DNA of 64,000 nt from an uncultured Tenacibaculum sp. (GCA_947501615.1 CANMWK010000002.1:372001-436000), one strand, 5' to 3'; counted from the stretch's first letter, positions 37,406 through 47,744 are shown. Program-made: numbers and translations. The notes: generated from the sequence alone by a model not told the origin.

Positions 37406-38034
37406 TGAAGGTAGCAGTATTAGATATTACAGGAAAAGATACTGGTAGAAAAGTTGAACTTTCTAACGAAGTATTCGGAATAGAGCCAAACGATCACGCT
37501 ATTTACTTAGATGTAAAGCAGTATTTGGCTAATCAAAGACAAGGTACTCACAAATCTAAAGAGAGAGGTGAGATTGCTGGAAGTACAAGAAAGATAAAAA
37601 AACAAAAAGGTACAGGTACTGCTCGTGCAGGAAGTATCAAATCTCCAGTTTTTAGAGGTGGAGGTCGTATCTTCGGTCCAAGACCAAGAAGCTATTCTTT
37701 CAAATTAAACAAAAACTTAAAGCGTTTAGCTCGTAAATCTGCTTTAAGTATTCAAGCAAAAGATAACAATTTAGTAGTAGTTGAAGATTTCAATTTTGAA
37801 ACTCCAAAGACTAAAGAGTTTGTTAATGTGTTAAAAGCTTTAGAATTAGATACAAAGAAGACTTTATTCGTTTTAAACGAAGAAAGTAAAAATGTATATT
37901 TATCTTCTCGTAACTTGAAGAAGTCTAAAGTAGTAAATGCTTCTGGAGTTAATACTTATAATGTGTTAAACGCAAATAAAGTTGTGATTTCAGAAAGTAC
38001 TTTAGAAGGAATTGAATCTAACTTAAGTAAATAG
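37405..38034 (+). CDS. rplD: 50S ribosomal protein L4
   Basis: The 209-residue protein has the exit-tunnel loop with [32 protein letters not shown]4 lines the peptide tunnel. In E. coli it is the autoregulator of the S10 operon by attenuation and translational repression, which is of interest because the leader upstream of rplC has a terminator-like hairpin. It overlaps rplC by one base, suggesting coupled translation. Confidence 0.98.
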   Translation: MKVAVLDITGKDTGRKVELSNEVFGIEPNDHAIYLDVKQYLANQRQGTHKSKERGEIAGSTRKIKKQKGTGTARAGSIKSPVFRGGGRIFGPRPRSYSFKLNKNLKRLARKSALSIQAKDNNLVVVEDFNFETPKTKEFVNVLKALELDTKKTLFVLNEESKNVYLSSRNLKKSKVVNASGVNTYNVLNANKVVISESTLEGIESNLSK

Positions 38035-38045
38035 GATTTTCAGAT

Positions 38046-38333
38046 ATGAGTATTTTAATAAAACCTATTATTACAGAAAAAGCAACATTAGATAGCGAAA
38101 GATTCAATCGTTACACTTTTGTTGTAAACAAGAAAGCTAACAAAATTCAAATTAAAGATGCTGTTGAAGCTGCTTACGGAGTAACAGTAGAAAAGGTGAG
38201 AACTTTAAATCACCCAGCATTAAGAAAAACTAAGTACACTAAAAAAGGTTTAGTGTCTGGTTTAACAAGCGGTTATAAAAAGGCGGTTGTTCAGTTAGCA
38301 GAAGGCGAAATTGATTTTTATAACAATCTATAA
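38046..38333 (+). CDS. rplW: 50S ribosomal protein L23
   Basis: The 95-residue protein has the L23 pattern ILIKPIITEKATL and NRYTFVVNKKANKIQIKDAVEAAYGV. It sits at the exit of the peptide tunnel and docks trigger factor and SRP. It is in normal order between rplD (11 bp) and rplB (15 bp). Confidence 0.98.
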   Translation: MSILIKPIITEKATLDSERFNRYTFVVNKKANKIQIKDAVEAAYGVTVEKVRTLNHPALRKTKYTKKGLVSGLTSGYKKAVVQLAEGEIDFYNNL

Positions 38334-38348
38334 GAATAAGAAAGACAA

Positions 38349-39173
38349 ATGTCAGTTAGAAAATTAAAACCAATAACACCAGGTCAGCGTTTTAGAGTTG
38401 TAAATGGGTTCGACACCATTACTACTGATAAGCCGGAAAAGTCATTATTGGCACCGAGAAAAAGAACTGGAGGTCGAAACAATCAGGGTCGTATGACTAC
38501 CCCTAATAGAGGTGGAGGTCATAAGAGAAGATATCGTATTGTTGATTTCAAAAGAAATAGATACAACGATCCTGCTACAGTATTAACTATTGAGTACGAT
38601 CCAAACCGTACAGCGTTTATCGCTTTAGTTCAATATGCTGATGGAGAAAAACGTTATGTGATTGCACAAAACGGATTAAAAGTTGGACAAACTATCGTTT
38701 CAGGTAAAGATGCTACGCCAGATGTTGGTAACGCTATGTTCTTAAGTGATATTCCTTTAGGAACTACAATTTCTTGTATCGAATTACGTCCAGGTCAAGG
38801 AGCTGTTATGGCTCGTTCTGCAGGTTCTTTTGCTCAATTAATGGCAAGAGACGGAAAATATGCTACAGTTAAGTTACCTTCTGGAGAAACAAGATTAATC
38901 TTACAAACTTGTTTAGCTACTATAGGAGTTGTATCTAATTCAGATCACCAGTTAATCGTTTCAGGTAAAGCAGGTAGATCTAGATGGTTAGGTAGAAGAC
39001 CAAGAACAAATGCTGTTAGAAAGAACCCAGTTGATCACCCAATGGGTGGTGGTGAAGGACGTTCTTCTGGAGGACATCCAAGATCTAAGAATGGTATCCC
39101 AGCTAAAGGATATAAGACAAGGTCTAAGACTAAGGCTAGTAATAAGTATATTATAGAACGTAGAAAGAAATAA
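38349..39173 (+). CDS. rplB: 50S ribosomal protein L2
   Basis: The 274-residue protein contains [20 protein letters not shown] in the N-terminal half and the conserved C-terminal histidine motif [19 protein letters not shown]2 is needed for subunit joining and peptidyl transferase activity. The length is normal. rpsS follows after 6 bp. Confidence 0.98.
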   Translation: MSVRKLKPITPGQRFRVVNGFDTITTDKPEKSLLAPRKRTGGRNNQGRMTTPNRGGGHKRRYRIVDFKRNRYNDPATVLTIEYDPNRTAFIALVQYADGEKRYVIAQNGLKVGQTIVSGKDATPDVGNAMFLSDIPLGTTISCIELRPGQGAVMARSAGSFAQLMARDGKYATVKLPSGETRLILQTCLATIGVVSNSDHQLIVSGKAGRSRWLGRRPRTNAVRKNPVDHPMGGGEGRSSGGHPRSKNGIPAKGYKTRSKTKASNKYIIERRKK

Positions 39174-39179
39174 TAAATC

Positions 39180-39458
39180 ATGGCAAGATCATTAAAAAAA
39201 GGACCTTACGTTCACTATAAATTAGAAAGAAAAGTGTTAGCTAACGTTGAATCAGGTAAGAAATCTGTAATCAAAACTTGGTCTAGAGCTAGTATGATTA
39301 CTCCTGATTTTGTTGGACAAACGATTGCTGTTCATAACGGACGTCAGTTTGTACCTGTTTACGTTACAGAAAACATGGTAGGTCATAAGTTAGGCGAATT
39401 TTCACCAACGCGTTCATTTCGTGGACATGCAGGTGCTAAAAATAAAGGAAAAAAATAG
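39180..39458 (+). CDS. rpsS: 30S ribosomal protein S19
   Basis: The 92-residue protein begins [11 protein letters not shown] and contains [15 protein letters not shown] and [16 protein letters not shown], the S19 signature. It binds 16S rRNA in the head with S13 and contacts the A-site finger. It lies between rplB and rplV in the normal order. Confidence 0.98.
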   Translation: MARSLKKGPYVHYKLERKVLANVESGKKSVIKTWSRASMITPDFVGQTIAVHNGRQFVPVYVTENMVGHKLGEFSPTRSFRGHAGAKNKGKK

Positions 39459-39467
39459 TAGGATATT

Positions 39468-39872
39468 ATGGGAAGTCGTAAAAAAAACATGGCAACGCAG
39501 TTAAAAGAAGCTAAAAAGCAAAGAGCTTTTGCTAAGCTTACTAACTGTCCTACGTCACCAAGAAAAATGCGTTTAGTAGCGGATCAAATAAGAGGAGTAG
39601 AGGTTGAGAAAGCTTTACAAATTTTAAAATTTAGTCCAAAAGAAGCATCTCGTAACTTAGAAAAGTTATTATTATCTGCAATTGCTAACTGGCAAGCAAA
39701 AAATGAAGATGCAAGTATTGAGGATGCTGAATTATTCGTGAAATCTATTTATGTAGATAGCGCAGGGATGTTAAAAAGGTTAAGACCAGCTCCACAAGGT
39801 CGTGCACATAGAATACGTAAGCGTTCTAATCACGTAACATTAGAGCTAGGTACTAAAAATAACAGTAATTAA
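39468..39872 (+). CDS. rplV: 50S ribosomal protein L22
   Basis: The 134-residue protein has [16 protein letters not shown] near the N-terminus and the tunnel beta-hairpin with [19 protein letters not shown]. The start at 39468 (MGSRKKNM) is kept because flavobacterial L22 proteins begin in this way; an ATG seven codons later is less likely. L22 lines the exit tunnel next to L4. Confidence 0.97.
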   Translation: MGSRKKNMATQLKEAKKQRAFAKLTNCPTSPRKMRLVADQIRGVEVEKALQILKFSPKEASRNLEKLLLSAIANWQAKNEDASIEDAELFVKSIYVDSAGMLKRLRPAPQGRAHRIRKRSNHVTLELGTKNNSN

Positions 39873-39884
39873 TCATTAGTAGAA

Positions 39885-40607
39885 ATGGGACAAAAAACAA
39901 ATCCAATAGGAAATCGTTTAGGAATTATCAGAGGATGGGAATCTAACTGGTATGGTGGAAATGACTACGGTGATAAAATTGCTGAGGATGATAAGATAAG
40001 AAGGTATTTAAAAGCTAGATTATCTAAGGCAAGTGTTTCTCGTATCATCATAGAGCGTACTTTAAAACTTGTAACCGTTACTATCACTACAGCACGTCCA
40101 GGTATCATTATTGGTAAAGGAGGTCAAGAGGTAGACAAGTTAAAAGAAGAGCTTAAGAAGATTACAGGAAAAGAAGTTCAAATCAATATTTTCGAAATTA
40201 AGCGTCCAGAATTAGATGCAAATTTAGTTGCAGCTAGTATTGCTCGTCAAATCGAAAACAGAATTTCATACAAGCGTGCTACTAAAATGGCTATAGCGGC
40301 TGCAATGCGTATGAACGCAGAAGGTATTAAAGTACAACTTTCTGGTCGTTTAAACGGAGCTGAAATGGCACGTTCTGAACACTATAAAGAAGGAAGAATT
40401 CCTTTATCTACTTTTAGAGCAGATATCGATTATTCACTTGTTGAAGCGCATACTACATACGGAAGAATTGGTGTGAAAGTATGGATCATGAAGGGTGAGG
40501 TTTATGGAAAACGTGAATTATCTCCGTTAGTTGGATTATCTAAGCAAAAAGGTAATTCAAATAACAAAGGAGGAGGTGGTAGACGTCAACCTCGCAGAAG
40601 AAAATAA
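39885..40607 (+). CDS. rpsC: 30S ribosomal protein S3
   Basis: The 240-residue protein begins [14 protein letters not shown] and has a KH domain with [15 protein letters not shown], followed by the C-terminal domain and a basic Gly/Arg tail (about 220-240). S3 forms part of the mRNA entry channel and its helicase function. It is followed by rplP after 19 bp. Confidence 0.98.
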   Translation: MGQKTNPIGNRLGIIRGWESNWYGGNDYGDKIAEDDKIRRYLKARLSKASVSRIIIERTLKLVTVTITTARPGIIIGKGGQEVDKLKEELKKITGKEVQINIFEIKRPELDANLVAASIARQIENRISYKRATKMAIAAAMRMNAEGIKVQLSGRLNGAEMARSEHYKEGRIPLSTFRADIDYSLVEAHTTYGRIGVKVWIMKGEVYGKRELSPLVGLSKQKGNSNNKGGGGRRQPRRRK

Positions 40608-40626
40608 TTTTTAAAAGAAATTTGAG

Positions 40627-41058
40627 ATGTTACAGCCAAAAAGAGTAAAATTTCGTAGAGTTCAGAAGGGTAAAGGTAATATGAGTGGTAACTCTGGAAG
40701 AGGGACACAATTATCAAATGGAATGTTTGGTATAAAATCTTTAGACCAGAACTTACTTACTTCTCGTCAAATAGAAGCTGCTCGTATCGCGGCAACTCGT
40801 TATATGAAAAGAGAGGGGCAACTTTGGATTAAAATTTTCCCGGACAAGCCAATAACGAAGAAACCGTTAGAGGTACGTATGGGTAAAGGTAAGGGTGCAC
40901 CTGATCATTTTGTAGCTGTTGTTAAACCAGGAAGAATATTATTTGAAGTTGGTGGTGTGCCAATGGAAGTAGCTAAAGAAGCATTACGTTTAGCTGCACA
41001 AAAACTTCCGGTAAAAACAAAGTTTATCATTGCAAGAGATTTTGATTATAACGCTTAA
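40627..41058 (+). CDS. rplP: 50S ribosomal protein L16
   Basis: The 143-residue protein begins [17 protein letters not shown] and contains [18 protein letters not shown] and [18 protein letters not shown], the L16 signatures. L16 organises the A-site tRNA region of the large subunit. Normal length and place. Confidence 0.98.
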   Translation: MLQPKRVKFRRVQKGKGNMSGNSGRGTQLSNGMFGIKSLDQNLLTSRQIEAARIAATRYMKREGQLWIKIFPDKPITKKPLEVRMGKGKGAPDHFVAVVKPGRILFEVGGVPMEVAKEALRLAAQKLPVKTKFIIARDFDYNA

Positions 41059-41070
41059 TTCTAATAGATC

Positions 41071-41262
41071 ATGAAACAATCAGAAGTAAAAGAATTATCA
41101 ACAGCTGACTTACAAGATAAGCTTGGAGCGTTGAAGAAAAACTATACTGATCTTAAGATGGCACACGCTATAACTCCATTGGAAAACCCATTGCAGTTAA
41201 GAACCTTAAGAAGAACTGTAGCAAGAATTGCTACAGAGTTAACTAAAAGAGAATTACAATAA
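41071..41262 (+). CDS. rpmC: 50S ribosomal protein L29
   Basis: The 63-residue protein is two long helices, with LSTADLQDKLGALKKNYTDL and the conserved basic end RTVARIATELTKRE. L29 lies near the exit tunnel beside L23. It lies between rplP (12 bp) and rpsQ (19 bp). Confidence 0.97.
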   Translation: MKQSEVKELSTADLQDKLGALKKNYTDLKMAHAITPLENPLQLRTLRRTVARIATELTKRELQ

Positions 41263-41281
41263 ATTCTAGTCAGTTTTAAAG

Positions 41282-41539
41282 ATGGAAAAAAGAAATCTTA
41301 GAAAAGAGAGAATAGGTGTTGTATCTAGCAACAAGATGGAGAAATCTATCGTAGTTAGCGAGGTAAAGAGAGTAAAACACCCAATGTACGGTAAGTTCGT
41401 TAAGAAAACGAAAAAGTACGTTGCACATGACGAGAATAACGATTGCAACATTGGAGATACAGTTAAGATAATGGAAACTCGTCCATTAAGTAAATCTAAG
41501 CGTTGGAGATTAGTAGAAATCCTAGAAAGAGCTAAATAA
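41282..41539 (+). CDS. rpsQ: 30S ribosomal protein S17
   Basis: The 85-residue protein begins [19 protein letters not shown] and contains [16 protein letters not shown] and [19 protein letters not shown], the S17 signature. S17 is an early binder of the 16S 5' domain. rplN starts 1 bp after its stop. Confidence 0.98.
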   Translation: MEKRNLRKERIGVVSSNKMEKSIVVSEVKRVKHPMYGKFVKKTKKYVAHDENNDCNIGDTVKIMETRPLSKSKRWRLVEILERAK

Positions 41540-41540
41540 T

Positions 41541-41909
41541 ATGTTACAGACAGAATCAAGATTAAAAGTAGCAGATAACACTGGAGCTAAAGAGGTTTTA
41601 GTGATTAGAGTTTTAGGTGGAACAAAAAAGCGTTATGCTAGTGTTGGAGATAAAATAGTAGTTACTGTTAAATCTGCAACTCCTAACGGAACTGTAAAGA
41701 AAGGTCAAGTATCTCGTGCAGTAGTTGTTCGTACTAAGAAAGAAGTTAGACGTAAAGACGGATCATATATTAGATTTGATGATAATGCTTGTGTACTTTT
41801 AAATCCTTCTGAGGAGATGAGAGGAACACGTGTATTCGGTCCTGTGGCTCGTGAATTACGTGAGAAACAATTTATGAAGATAGTATCATTAGCACCAGAG
41901 GTGTTATAA
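41541..41909 (+). CDS. rplN: 50S ribosomal protein L14
   Basis: The 122-residue protein begins [18 protein letters not shown] and has [16 protein letters not shown] with GTRVFGPV typical of L14. It forms part of the subunit bridge region with L19. Normal length; it opens what is the spc operon in E. coli. Confidence 0.98.
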   Translation: MLQTESRLKVADNTGAKEVLVIRVLGGTKKRYASVGDKIVVTVKSATPNGTVKKGQVSRAVVVRTKKEVRRKDGSYIRFDDNACVLLNPSEEMRGTRVFGPVARELREKQFMKIVSLAPEVL

Positions 41910-41923
41910 AATCAGATTTTAAG

Positions 41924-42232
41924 ATGAAGAAATTTAAAATTAAATCAGGAGATACTGTTAAAGTTATCGCAGGAGATCACAAAGGATCTGAAGGAAAAGT
42001 TTTACGTATCTTAAAAGATAAGGATAGAGTAGTAGTAGAAGGTGTAAATATGGTTTCAAAACATACTAAGCCAAATGCTGCTAATCCTCAAGGAGGGATC
42101 GTAAAACAAGAAGCTCCATTACATATTTCAAACGTTGCTTTAGTAGAGAACGGTGAAACTGTAAGAGTAGGTTATAAAGTTGAAGGAGATACTAAGACTA
42201 GAATCTCTAAAAAAACTAAAAAAGCAATATAA
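41924..42232 (+). CDS. rplX: 50S ribosomal protein L24
   Basis: The 102-residue protein has a KOW motif near the start ([19 protein letters not shown]) and [13 protein letters not shown], as in L24. It starts 23S rRNA folding at the 5' domain. rplE begins 2 bp after its stop codon. Confidence 0.98.
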   Translation: MKKFKIKSGDTVKVIAGDHKGSEGKVLRILKDKDRVVVEGVNMVSKHTKPNAANPQGGIVKQEAPLHISNVALVENGETVRVGYKVEGDTKTRISKKTKKAI

Positions 42233-42234
42233 TC

Positions 42235-42786
42235 ATGAGTTACGTACCAAGATTAAAAGAGGAATATAAAGCTAGAGTTATAAAAGCTCTAACTGAAGAA
42301 TTCGGATATAAAAACGTAATGCAAGTACCTAAATTACAGAAAATTGTAGTAAGTAAAGGTGTAGGTGCTGCTATTGCTGATAAGAAATTAATTGATTATG
42401 CAATTGAAGAATTAACTTCAATCACAGGTCAAAAAGCAGTATCAACTGTTTCTAAAAAAGATGTTGCAAACTTCAAATTACGTAAAGGGATGCCAATTGG
42501 AGCAAAAGTTACGTTAAGAGGAGATATTATGTACGAATTTTTAGATCGTTTAGTAACAGCTTCTTTACCTCGTGTAAGAGATTTTAATGGAATTAAGGCA
42601 AATGGTTTTGATGGTAGAGGTAATTACAATTTAGGAATTACTGAGCAAATCATCTATCCAGAGATTAATATTGATCAAGTAAAGAAGATCAGTGGTATGG
42701 ATATTACTTTTGTAACATCTGCATTAACTGATAAAGAAGCTAAATCATTATTAGGAGAATTAGGTTTACCATTTAAAAAGAATTAA
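42235..42786 (+). CDS. rplE: 50S ribosomal protein L5
   Basis: The 183-residue protein contains [34 protein letters not shown] and [15 protein letters not shown], the L5 signatures. L5 binds 5S rRNA and contacts the P-site tRNA. It is followed after 3 bp by rpsN. Confidence 0.98.
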   Translation: MSYVPRLKEEYKARVIKALTEEFGYKNVMQVPKLQKIVVSKGVGAAIADKKLIDYAIEELTSITGQKAVSTVSKKDVANFKLRKGMPIGAKVTLRGDIMYEFLDRLVTASLPRVRDFNGIKANGFDGRGNYNLGITEQIIYPEINIDQVKKISGMDITFVTSALTDKEAKSLLGELGLPFKKN

Positions 42787-42789
42787 AAG

Positions 42790-43059
42790 ATGGCTAAAGA
42801 ATCAATGAAAGCGCGTGAGCGTAAAAGAGCTAAAACAGTAGCTAAGTATGCTGAAAAAAGAAAGGCTTTGAAAGAAGCTGGAGATTACGAAGCATTACAG
42901 AAGTTACCTAAAAATGCTTCTCCAGTTAGAATGCACAATCGTTGTAAATTAACTGGTCGTCCAAAAGGATACATGCGTCAGTTTGGTATTTCACGTGTTA
43001 CTTTCCGTGAAATGGCTAACCAAGGATTAATTCCAGGTGTAAAGAAAGCTAGCTGGTAG
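42790..43059 (+). CDS. rpsN: 30S ribosomal protein S14 (zinc-independent form)
   Basis: The 89-residue protein ends with [39 protein letters not shown] in pattern (the key parts are RCKLTGRP and ISRVTFRE). It lacks the CxxC pairs of the zinc-binding short form and has the longer, zinc-free type. rpsH normally comes next; here a terminator follows 24 bp downstream and 6.8 kb of other genes separates them. Confidence 0.97.
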   Translation: MAKESMKARERKRAKTVAKYAEKRKALKEAGDYEALQKLPKNASPVRMHNRCKLTGRPKGYMRQFGISRVTFREMANQGLIPGVKKASW

Positions 43060-43083
43060 AGTTTTTATCAGTTCAATCATATA

Positions 43084-43123
43084 AAAAGGTGTACAACTTA
43101 TACAAGTTTGTGCACCTTTTTTT
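43084..43123 (+). terminator. Terminator after rpsN
   Basis: AAGGTGTACAA-CTT pairs with AAGTTTGTGCACCTT (one G-U pair, one bulge) and is followed by a run of T. It ends the ribosomal transcript before the inserted genes. Confidence 0.82.
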
Positions 43124-43150
43124 ATTTTTAGCTAAAAATGTACAATTAGT

Positions 43151-44002
43151 TTGAAAAGTTTTTTAAAAGCAGAGTATCCATTCTATTATGATATAAAGAG
43201 AACAGTTTTAATAGCTGTATTGGTTTTTGTACTTTCAATATCTTTTAGTCTTGTTTTTGAACCTTTTGATGTGAATTTAAAAGAACTTAAATATTCATAT
43301 TTTATAATTTCAATAATTCACTCATCGGTTTCTCTGATCATTTTTATATTATCAACTATAGTTATTAAGGTTTTTAGAGATGAAAATAAAGCTTGGTTAG
43401 TTTTACATGAGATTTTATTTTTATTAGTTGTTTTAACTGTAATTGGGGGCTGTCAGTTTTTAATTAGAGATTTGATTTATCTTAAAAATGATAACTGGTC
43501 ATTTAAGTATCTATATGAGGAGATAAGAAATACTCTGTCTGTAGGTGGTTTGTTAATTTTTATTATTACTTCAATAAATATTGAAAGGCTAAGAAATATA
43601 TATCATAAAAGAAGTAATAAACTAAAAATAAATTTTAAAAATGTAGATACATCATCAAGTCAAAGAATTGCTATAAATACTCTTGTTAAATCAGATGACT
43701 TCACTTTAAATATTGATGAATTTATTTACGCTAAATCGGATAAAAACTATGTCGAAATTTCACTCAAAGAAGAAAAAATTTTGAAAAGGATGACGATAAA
43801 AAGTTTAGAAGAGCAATTAATATGCTATAATTTTATTTTAAGAACTCACCGATCTTATCTTTTAAATTTGAACTGGATTGATAGAATAAAAGGGAATACA
43901 CAGGGCTATCAAATTTCTTTAAAAGAACGAATTGATATAGTTCCAGTTTCAAGAAGTATAATTCTAAAATTCGAAAATCGAATTAAAGAAATAAATACCT
44001 AG
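43151..44002 (+). CDS. Membrane LytTR-domain transcription regulator
   Basis: The 283-residue protein has four hydrophobic segments within about residues 15-145 and a LytTR DNA-binding domain at about 175-283 (FIYAKSDKNYVEI, LRTHRSYLLNLNWI, VPVSRS). It lacks a receiver domain, so it probably senses a signal by its membrane part. The start is TTG: no in-frame ATG gives the hydrophobic N-terminus, and the region LKAEYPFYYDIKRTVL resembles the start of relatives. Two direct repeats 21 bp apart directly after its stop codon, ahead of the acyltransferase gene, look like its binding site. Confidence 0.8.
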   Translation: MKSFLKAEYPFYYDIKRTVLIAVLVFVLSISFSLVFEPFDVNLKELKYSYFIISIIHSSVSLIIFILSTIVIKVFRDENKAWLVLHEILFLLVVLTVIGGCQFLIRDLIYLKNDNWSFKYLYEEIRNTLSVGGLLIFIITSINIERLRNIYHKRSNKLKINFKNVDTSSSQRIAINTLVKSDDFTLNIDEFIYAKSDKNYVEISLKEEKILKRMTIKSLEEQLICYNFILRTHRSYLLNLNWIDRIKGNTQGYQISLKERIDIVPVSRSIILKFENRIKEINT

Positions 44003-44081
44003 TTATTCATAACATTTAATTTGTTATTCGTAACAACTAGTTATCCACATTAGATAGTCTTATCTCTTAAAAATAGTTTTG
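44002..44081 (+). promoter_or_regulatory. LytTR-type tandem operator and -7 box of the acyltransferase gene
   Basis: GTTATTCATAACA (44002-44014) and GTTATTCGTAACA (44023-44035) differ at one of 13 positions and repeat at 21-bp spacing, the spacing of known LytTR-protein sites. A -7 box TAGTTTTG lies at 44074-44081 and no -33 TTTG is seen at the right distance, which fits an activator-dependent promoter. Confidence 0.65.
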
Positions 44082-44104
44082 TCTTAAACTATTTAAATTA
44101 TTTT

Positions 44105-45217
44105 ATGAAAACTAAAAGAAGATACTATTTAGACTGGTTGCGAGTAATTTCCGTTTTTGCTGTTTTTATTCATCATGTTCTAATGCCTTTTAATGGTGAT
44201 GATTTTCATATCATGAATACTCAATCCAGTAAATTGTTGGATGATATTATGGTGTATTTTGAACAATTTCGCTTACCATTATTATTCTTAATTTCTGGTG
44301 TTGGAACTATTTATTCTTTTTCAAAAAGAAATTGGAAAAGTTTTGTTTTTGAGCGAGGTAAACGATTATTAATTCCTTTAGTTTTTGGAGTGTTTATTTT
44401 GATTCCTCCTCAAACATATTTTGAGAATTATAATTTGTATAATTCGTTTTTTATTGAGTACCCAAAGCTTATTGTCAAATTTAAAGTAAATCATCTTTGG
44501 TTTATAGAAAGTCTATTTTTAATGTCTTTGTTATATATTCCCTTTATTTTGTTTTTTCGTTCATCTAAAAGCGATTCAATAAAAATGCAAATAGAAAAAT
44601 ATACAAAGAAGTATGGTTTTTTTTCATGGTGTTTTGTTCTTGCTTTTGTGAGAGTAATTACTAAATATTATTTTCCAGAAAATGATAAAAGCTTTATGAA
44701 TCCTTCTTCAACCTTATATTTTGGGTTCTTTTTTGTAAGTGGAATAATAATCTGCAGTACTTCAGATTTATGGAGGCTATTATTAAAAGAAAGACGTAAA
44801 AATTTATACTTTTTACTAGCTAGTACTATGATTTTTTATAGTTATTATTTTATCCCTAGTGAGTATATTTCACCATACCTCTCTTTACAAATCCGTTGGA
44901 GTATTTGGTATATTGTTTGTTGCTTAGTTTCTTGGTCGGCAATAATTACTTGTTTAGGTTATAGTCAACAACTTTTGAATAGAGAAAGCAGATTACTCAA
45001 AAAATTAAATGAAGCCGTATATCCGTTTTACATGTTACATCAAACTGTAATTATTGTTATTGGATATTTTATTCTAAAGATCAATGCCAGTATTAGCGCT
45101 AAAATAGCTTTACTTTTATTAAGTTCTTTTATAATAATTGCGATCTTATACTTAACTGTTATTTATCCTTTCTCATGGTTGAGGTTTTTATTTGGAATGA
45201 AACGAAATAAAGAATGA
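44105..45217 (+). CDS. Acyltransferase family 3 membrane protein
   Basis: The 370-residue protein has about ten membrane segments and starts RRYYLDWLRVISVFAVFIHHV, with the LDWLR and the conserved His of the Acyl_transf_3 family (OpgC, OafA-like). A second motif, NHLWFIESLFLMSLLYIP, is also typical. These proteins transfer acetyl or succinyl groups to periplasmic or surface saccharides or lipids. The acceptor is unknown. It lies just downstream of a LytTR regulator and its presumed operator, so control by that protein is likely. Confidence 0.85.
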   Translation: MKTKRRYYLDWLRVISVFAVFIHHVLMPFNGDDFHIMNTQSSKLLDDIMVYFEQFRLPLLFLISGVGTIYSFSKRNWKSFVFERGKRLLIPLVFGVFILIPPQTYFENYNLYNSFFIEYPKLIVKFKVNHLWFIESLFLMSLLYIPFILFFRSSKSDSIKMQIEKYTKKYGFFSWCFVLAFVRVITKYYFPENDKSFMNPSSTLYFGFFFVSGIIICSTSDLWRLLLKERRKNLYFLLASTMIFYSYYFIPSEYISPYLSLQIRWSIWYIVCCLVSWSAIITCLGYSQQLLNRESRLLKKLNEAVYPFYMLHQTVIIVIGYFILKINASISAKIALLLLSSFIIIAILYLTVIYPFSWLRFLFGMKRNKE

Positions 45218-45266
45218 TTATTTCCAAAGTAAAGGGATCTTAATAAACTCGTTAGATGACTTTTTT

Positions 45267-45346
45267 ATTTTTCCTTTAATTCATTTCATTTTTCCCTGAA
45301 TTCATTGTATTGCTATTTCAAAAAAAGTAATCTCAAGATACTTTTG
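45267..45346 (+). promoter_or_regulatory. Tandem operator and -7 box of the outer-membrane barrel gene
   Basis: ATTTTTCCTTTAATTCATT (45267-45285) and ATTTTTCCCTGAATTCATT (45288-45306) match at 17 of 19 positions with 21-bp spacing. A -7 box TACTTTTG lies at 45339-45346. The gap of 32 bp between operator and -7 box is near the 38 bp in front of the acyltransferase gene. Confidence 0.62.
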
Positions 45347-45377
45347 AAGTGTTATTAATTTTGAAATATTTTATACT

Positions 45378-47744
45378 ATGAAAATCATAACCACATTTAT
45401 AATTGCTTTTATTTGTGTTTTTTCTTTCGGACAAACATATACAGGAAAAATTATTGATGAGCAAAACCAACCTATTTCATTTGCTAATATTGTCGCAAAA
45501 AATAAAGCAAATAATTTAATAGTTACAGGAGTAATTTCTGATGAAAATGGAGAGTTTTCTATAAAGATAAAAAAAGAAACTATATTCTTAGAAATTAGTT
45601 TTATTGGGTTTAACACAAAAAAAATATTCCCTAAGCAATCAAATATCGGAACTATTATTTTAGAAGAAGATGGTCAACAATTACAGGAAGTTGTAATTAC
45701 TGCTCGTAAAAAACTTATCCAACAAAAAGTAGATCGATTGGTCTTCAATGTTGAAAATACTGTAGCTGGTACTGGAGGAACTGCTTTTGATGCGCTAAAG
45801 GCTACTCCAAGTGTACATGTTGATACAGATAAATTATCTATTGTGGGAAAAGGGAATGTACGAGTAATGGTAAACGATAGACTTATACAGTTATCAGGGA
45901 ACGAATTAAATGCGTATTTGAGTACTATTGCTTCTGATGATATTAAAAATATTGAGGTTATTACGACCCCTCCATCTAAATATGATGCAGAAGGTGATAG
46001 TGGATTGATTAATATAGTTCTAAAAAAATCAAAAGAAAATAGTTGGAACAATCAAATCAGGACTTCGTATACTCAAGCAACATTTCCTTTATTTACGGTC
46101 GGAAACACTTTTAACTACAATAAAAATGATATAAGTGTAATTGCATCATTGAACGGAACCAAAGGTAGTACAGCTCAATTTAATCAGTTTGATATTGTGT
46201 ATCCATCAGCTTCTACTGTAACAAATCTTGACATGAATAATAGCGAAAATATGATTTCAGGAAGACTAGGTTTAGATTATGCAGCAACTAATAATTCAAC
46301 TATAGGAGTTCTATATTCAGGTTCGTTTGAAGATAAAGGTGTTATTGATGAAGGAAAAACATTCACAAATGATGGTAATGGAACATTTACTGACAATTTG
46401 GGTAATGCTGAGTTGACAAATCAAAATCATTCAATAAATGCACATTATATTAGAAAATTAGATACACTTGGAAGAAAATTATCTATTGATATAGATTATT
46501 TTAATTTCAAAAATAAAAATACTAGAAATTTTAGTAGTGAACAGTTTATTACAAATCCTAGTTTTTTTGAAGCAGAAAATAGTACTAATCAAAAAGTTGA
46601 AAATTATAGTGGAAGAATAGATGTTCAACATCCAAGTAAGTGGGGAAATTTTTCTTACGGAGCTAAAACGACGTTTACTAAAACTGATAGTGATGTGTCA
46701 TTTTATAATAAAACAACAGGAATACCAGTTTTTGATCCAATACAGAGTAATGAGTTTAAGTATTCTGAAAATATTAATGCTTTCTATGCAGATGTATCTA
46801 AACCACTAGGAAAAAAATGGCAAACAAAAATCGGATTACGTTTTGAAAACACAAGAACCAAAGGAGTTTCTAAGACCAATAATCAAACAAATATTAATTC
46901 ATACAATACATTGTTTCCATCTGTCTTTATAGGATATAATTCGAGTAAAAAAAACATGTTTAACTTAAGTTATAGCAGAAGAATCAAACGACCAAGTTTC
47001 GAACTTTTAAATCCATTTCGTTTTTATATCAATTCTATTTCATATCAAGAAGGAAATCCGTTTTTAAATCCTCAAATTTCTGAAAACTTAGAGTTTAAAC
47101 ATATTTATAAAGGAAAGCTTATTAGTAAAGCATTTGTAAGTTATGTAGACGATGGATATTTCAATATTATTAGAGCAGAAGATGGAACACAACAAAGAAT
47201 TGTAGTTACTTATGAAAACTTTTATAAAGCTTATAATTATGGATTAACAGAAACTTTTATATATAGTCCAACAAAATGGTGGAATATGACTACTCAAGCT
47301 ACATTATCAAGAATGGATACACGTTATAAAGACGGATTTAATTTAGATGCCGAATTATTAAGTGGATGGAATTTTCAATTGTACAATAGAAATACATTTC
47401 ATTTAAATGAAGCAAAAACGATACAAGCAGAAACAACTTTGGTTTATGCTTCTCCGCAAAAATTAATGTATTTCTCAGTATCAGAAATGATTAATTTTGA
47501 TGTAGGGTTAAAGTTTTCTATGTTAGATAAAAAACTAAATTGTACAGTTGCTGTAAATGATATTTTCAGAAGAAGAGCAACAAATGTAAACACTAAGACA
47601 AATGGCATAGATCAATCATATTATAATTATTTCGACACTCGAAATTTTAAAATCAGTTTAAACTACAGTTTTGGAAACAAGAAGATAAAAGTTAAAAAAC
47701 ATAATTCAGGAAACGAGGACGAACAAAATAGAGCGATACAATAA
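45378..47744 (+). CDS. TonB-receptor-like outer-membrane beta-barrel protein
   Basis: The 788-residue protein has a signal peptide (ending CVFSFGQ), a CarboxypepD_reg-like domain (about 20-105, YTGKIIDEQNQPISFANI), a plug-like region (about 110-215, ending GLINIVLKK) and a long C-terminal barrel of the OMP_b-brl_3 type. It resembles receptors that lack a classical TonB box. Ligand unknown. It is followed by a terminator and then by the histidine kinase/response regulator pair, which may control it through the tandem repeats upstream. Confidence 0.87.
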   Translation: MKIITTFIIAFICVFSFGQTYTGKIIDEQNQPISFANIVAKNKANNLIVTGVISDENGEFSIKIKKETIFLEISFIGFNTKKIFPKQSNIGTIILEEDGQQLQEVVITARKKLIQQKVDRLVFNVENTVAGTGGTAFDALKATPSVHVDTDKLSIVGKGNVRVMVNDRLIQLSGNELNAYLSTIASDDIKNIEVITTPPSKYDAEGDSGLINIVLKKSKENSWNNQIRTSYTQATFPLFTVGNTFNYNKNDISVIASLNGTKGSTAQFNQFDIVYPSASTVTNLDMNNSENMISGRLGLDYAATNNSTIGVLYSGSFEDKGVIDEGKTFTNDGNGTFTDNLGNAELTNQNHSINAHYIRKLDTLGRKLSIDIDYFNFKNKNTRNFSSEQFITNPSFFEAENSTNQKVENYSGRIDVQHPSKWGNFSYGAKTTFTKTDSDVSFYNKTTGIPVFDPIQSNEFKYSENINAFYADVSKPLGKKWQTKIGLRFENTRTKGVSKTNNQTNINSYNTLFPSVFIGYNSSKKNMFNLSYSRRIKRPSFELLNPFRFYINSISYQEGNPFLNPQISENLEFKHIYKGKLISKAFVSYVDDGYFNIIRAEDGTQQRIVVTYENFYKAYNYGLTETFIYSPTKWWNMTTQATLSRMDTRYKDGFNLDAELLSGWNFQLYNRNTFHLNEAKTIQAETTLVYASPQKLMYFSVSEMINFDVGLKFSMLDKKLNCTVAVNDIFRRRATNVNTKTNGIDQSYYNYFDTRNFKISLNYSFGNKKIKVKKHNSGNEDEQNRAIQ

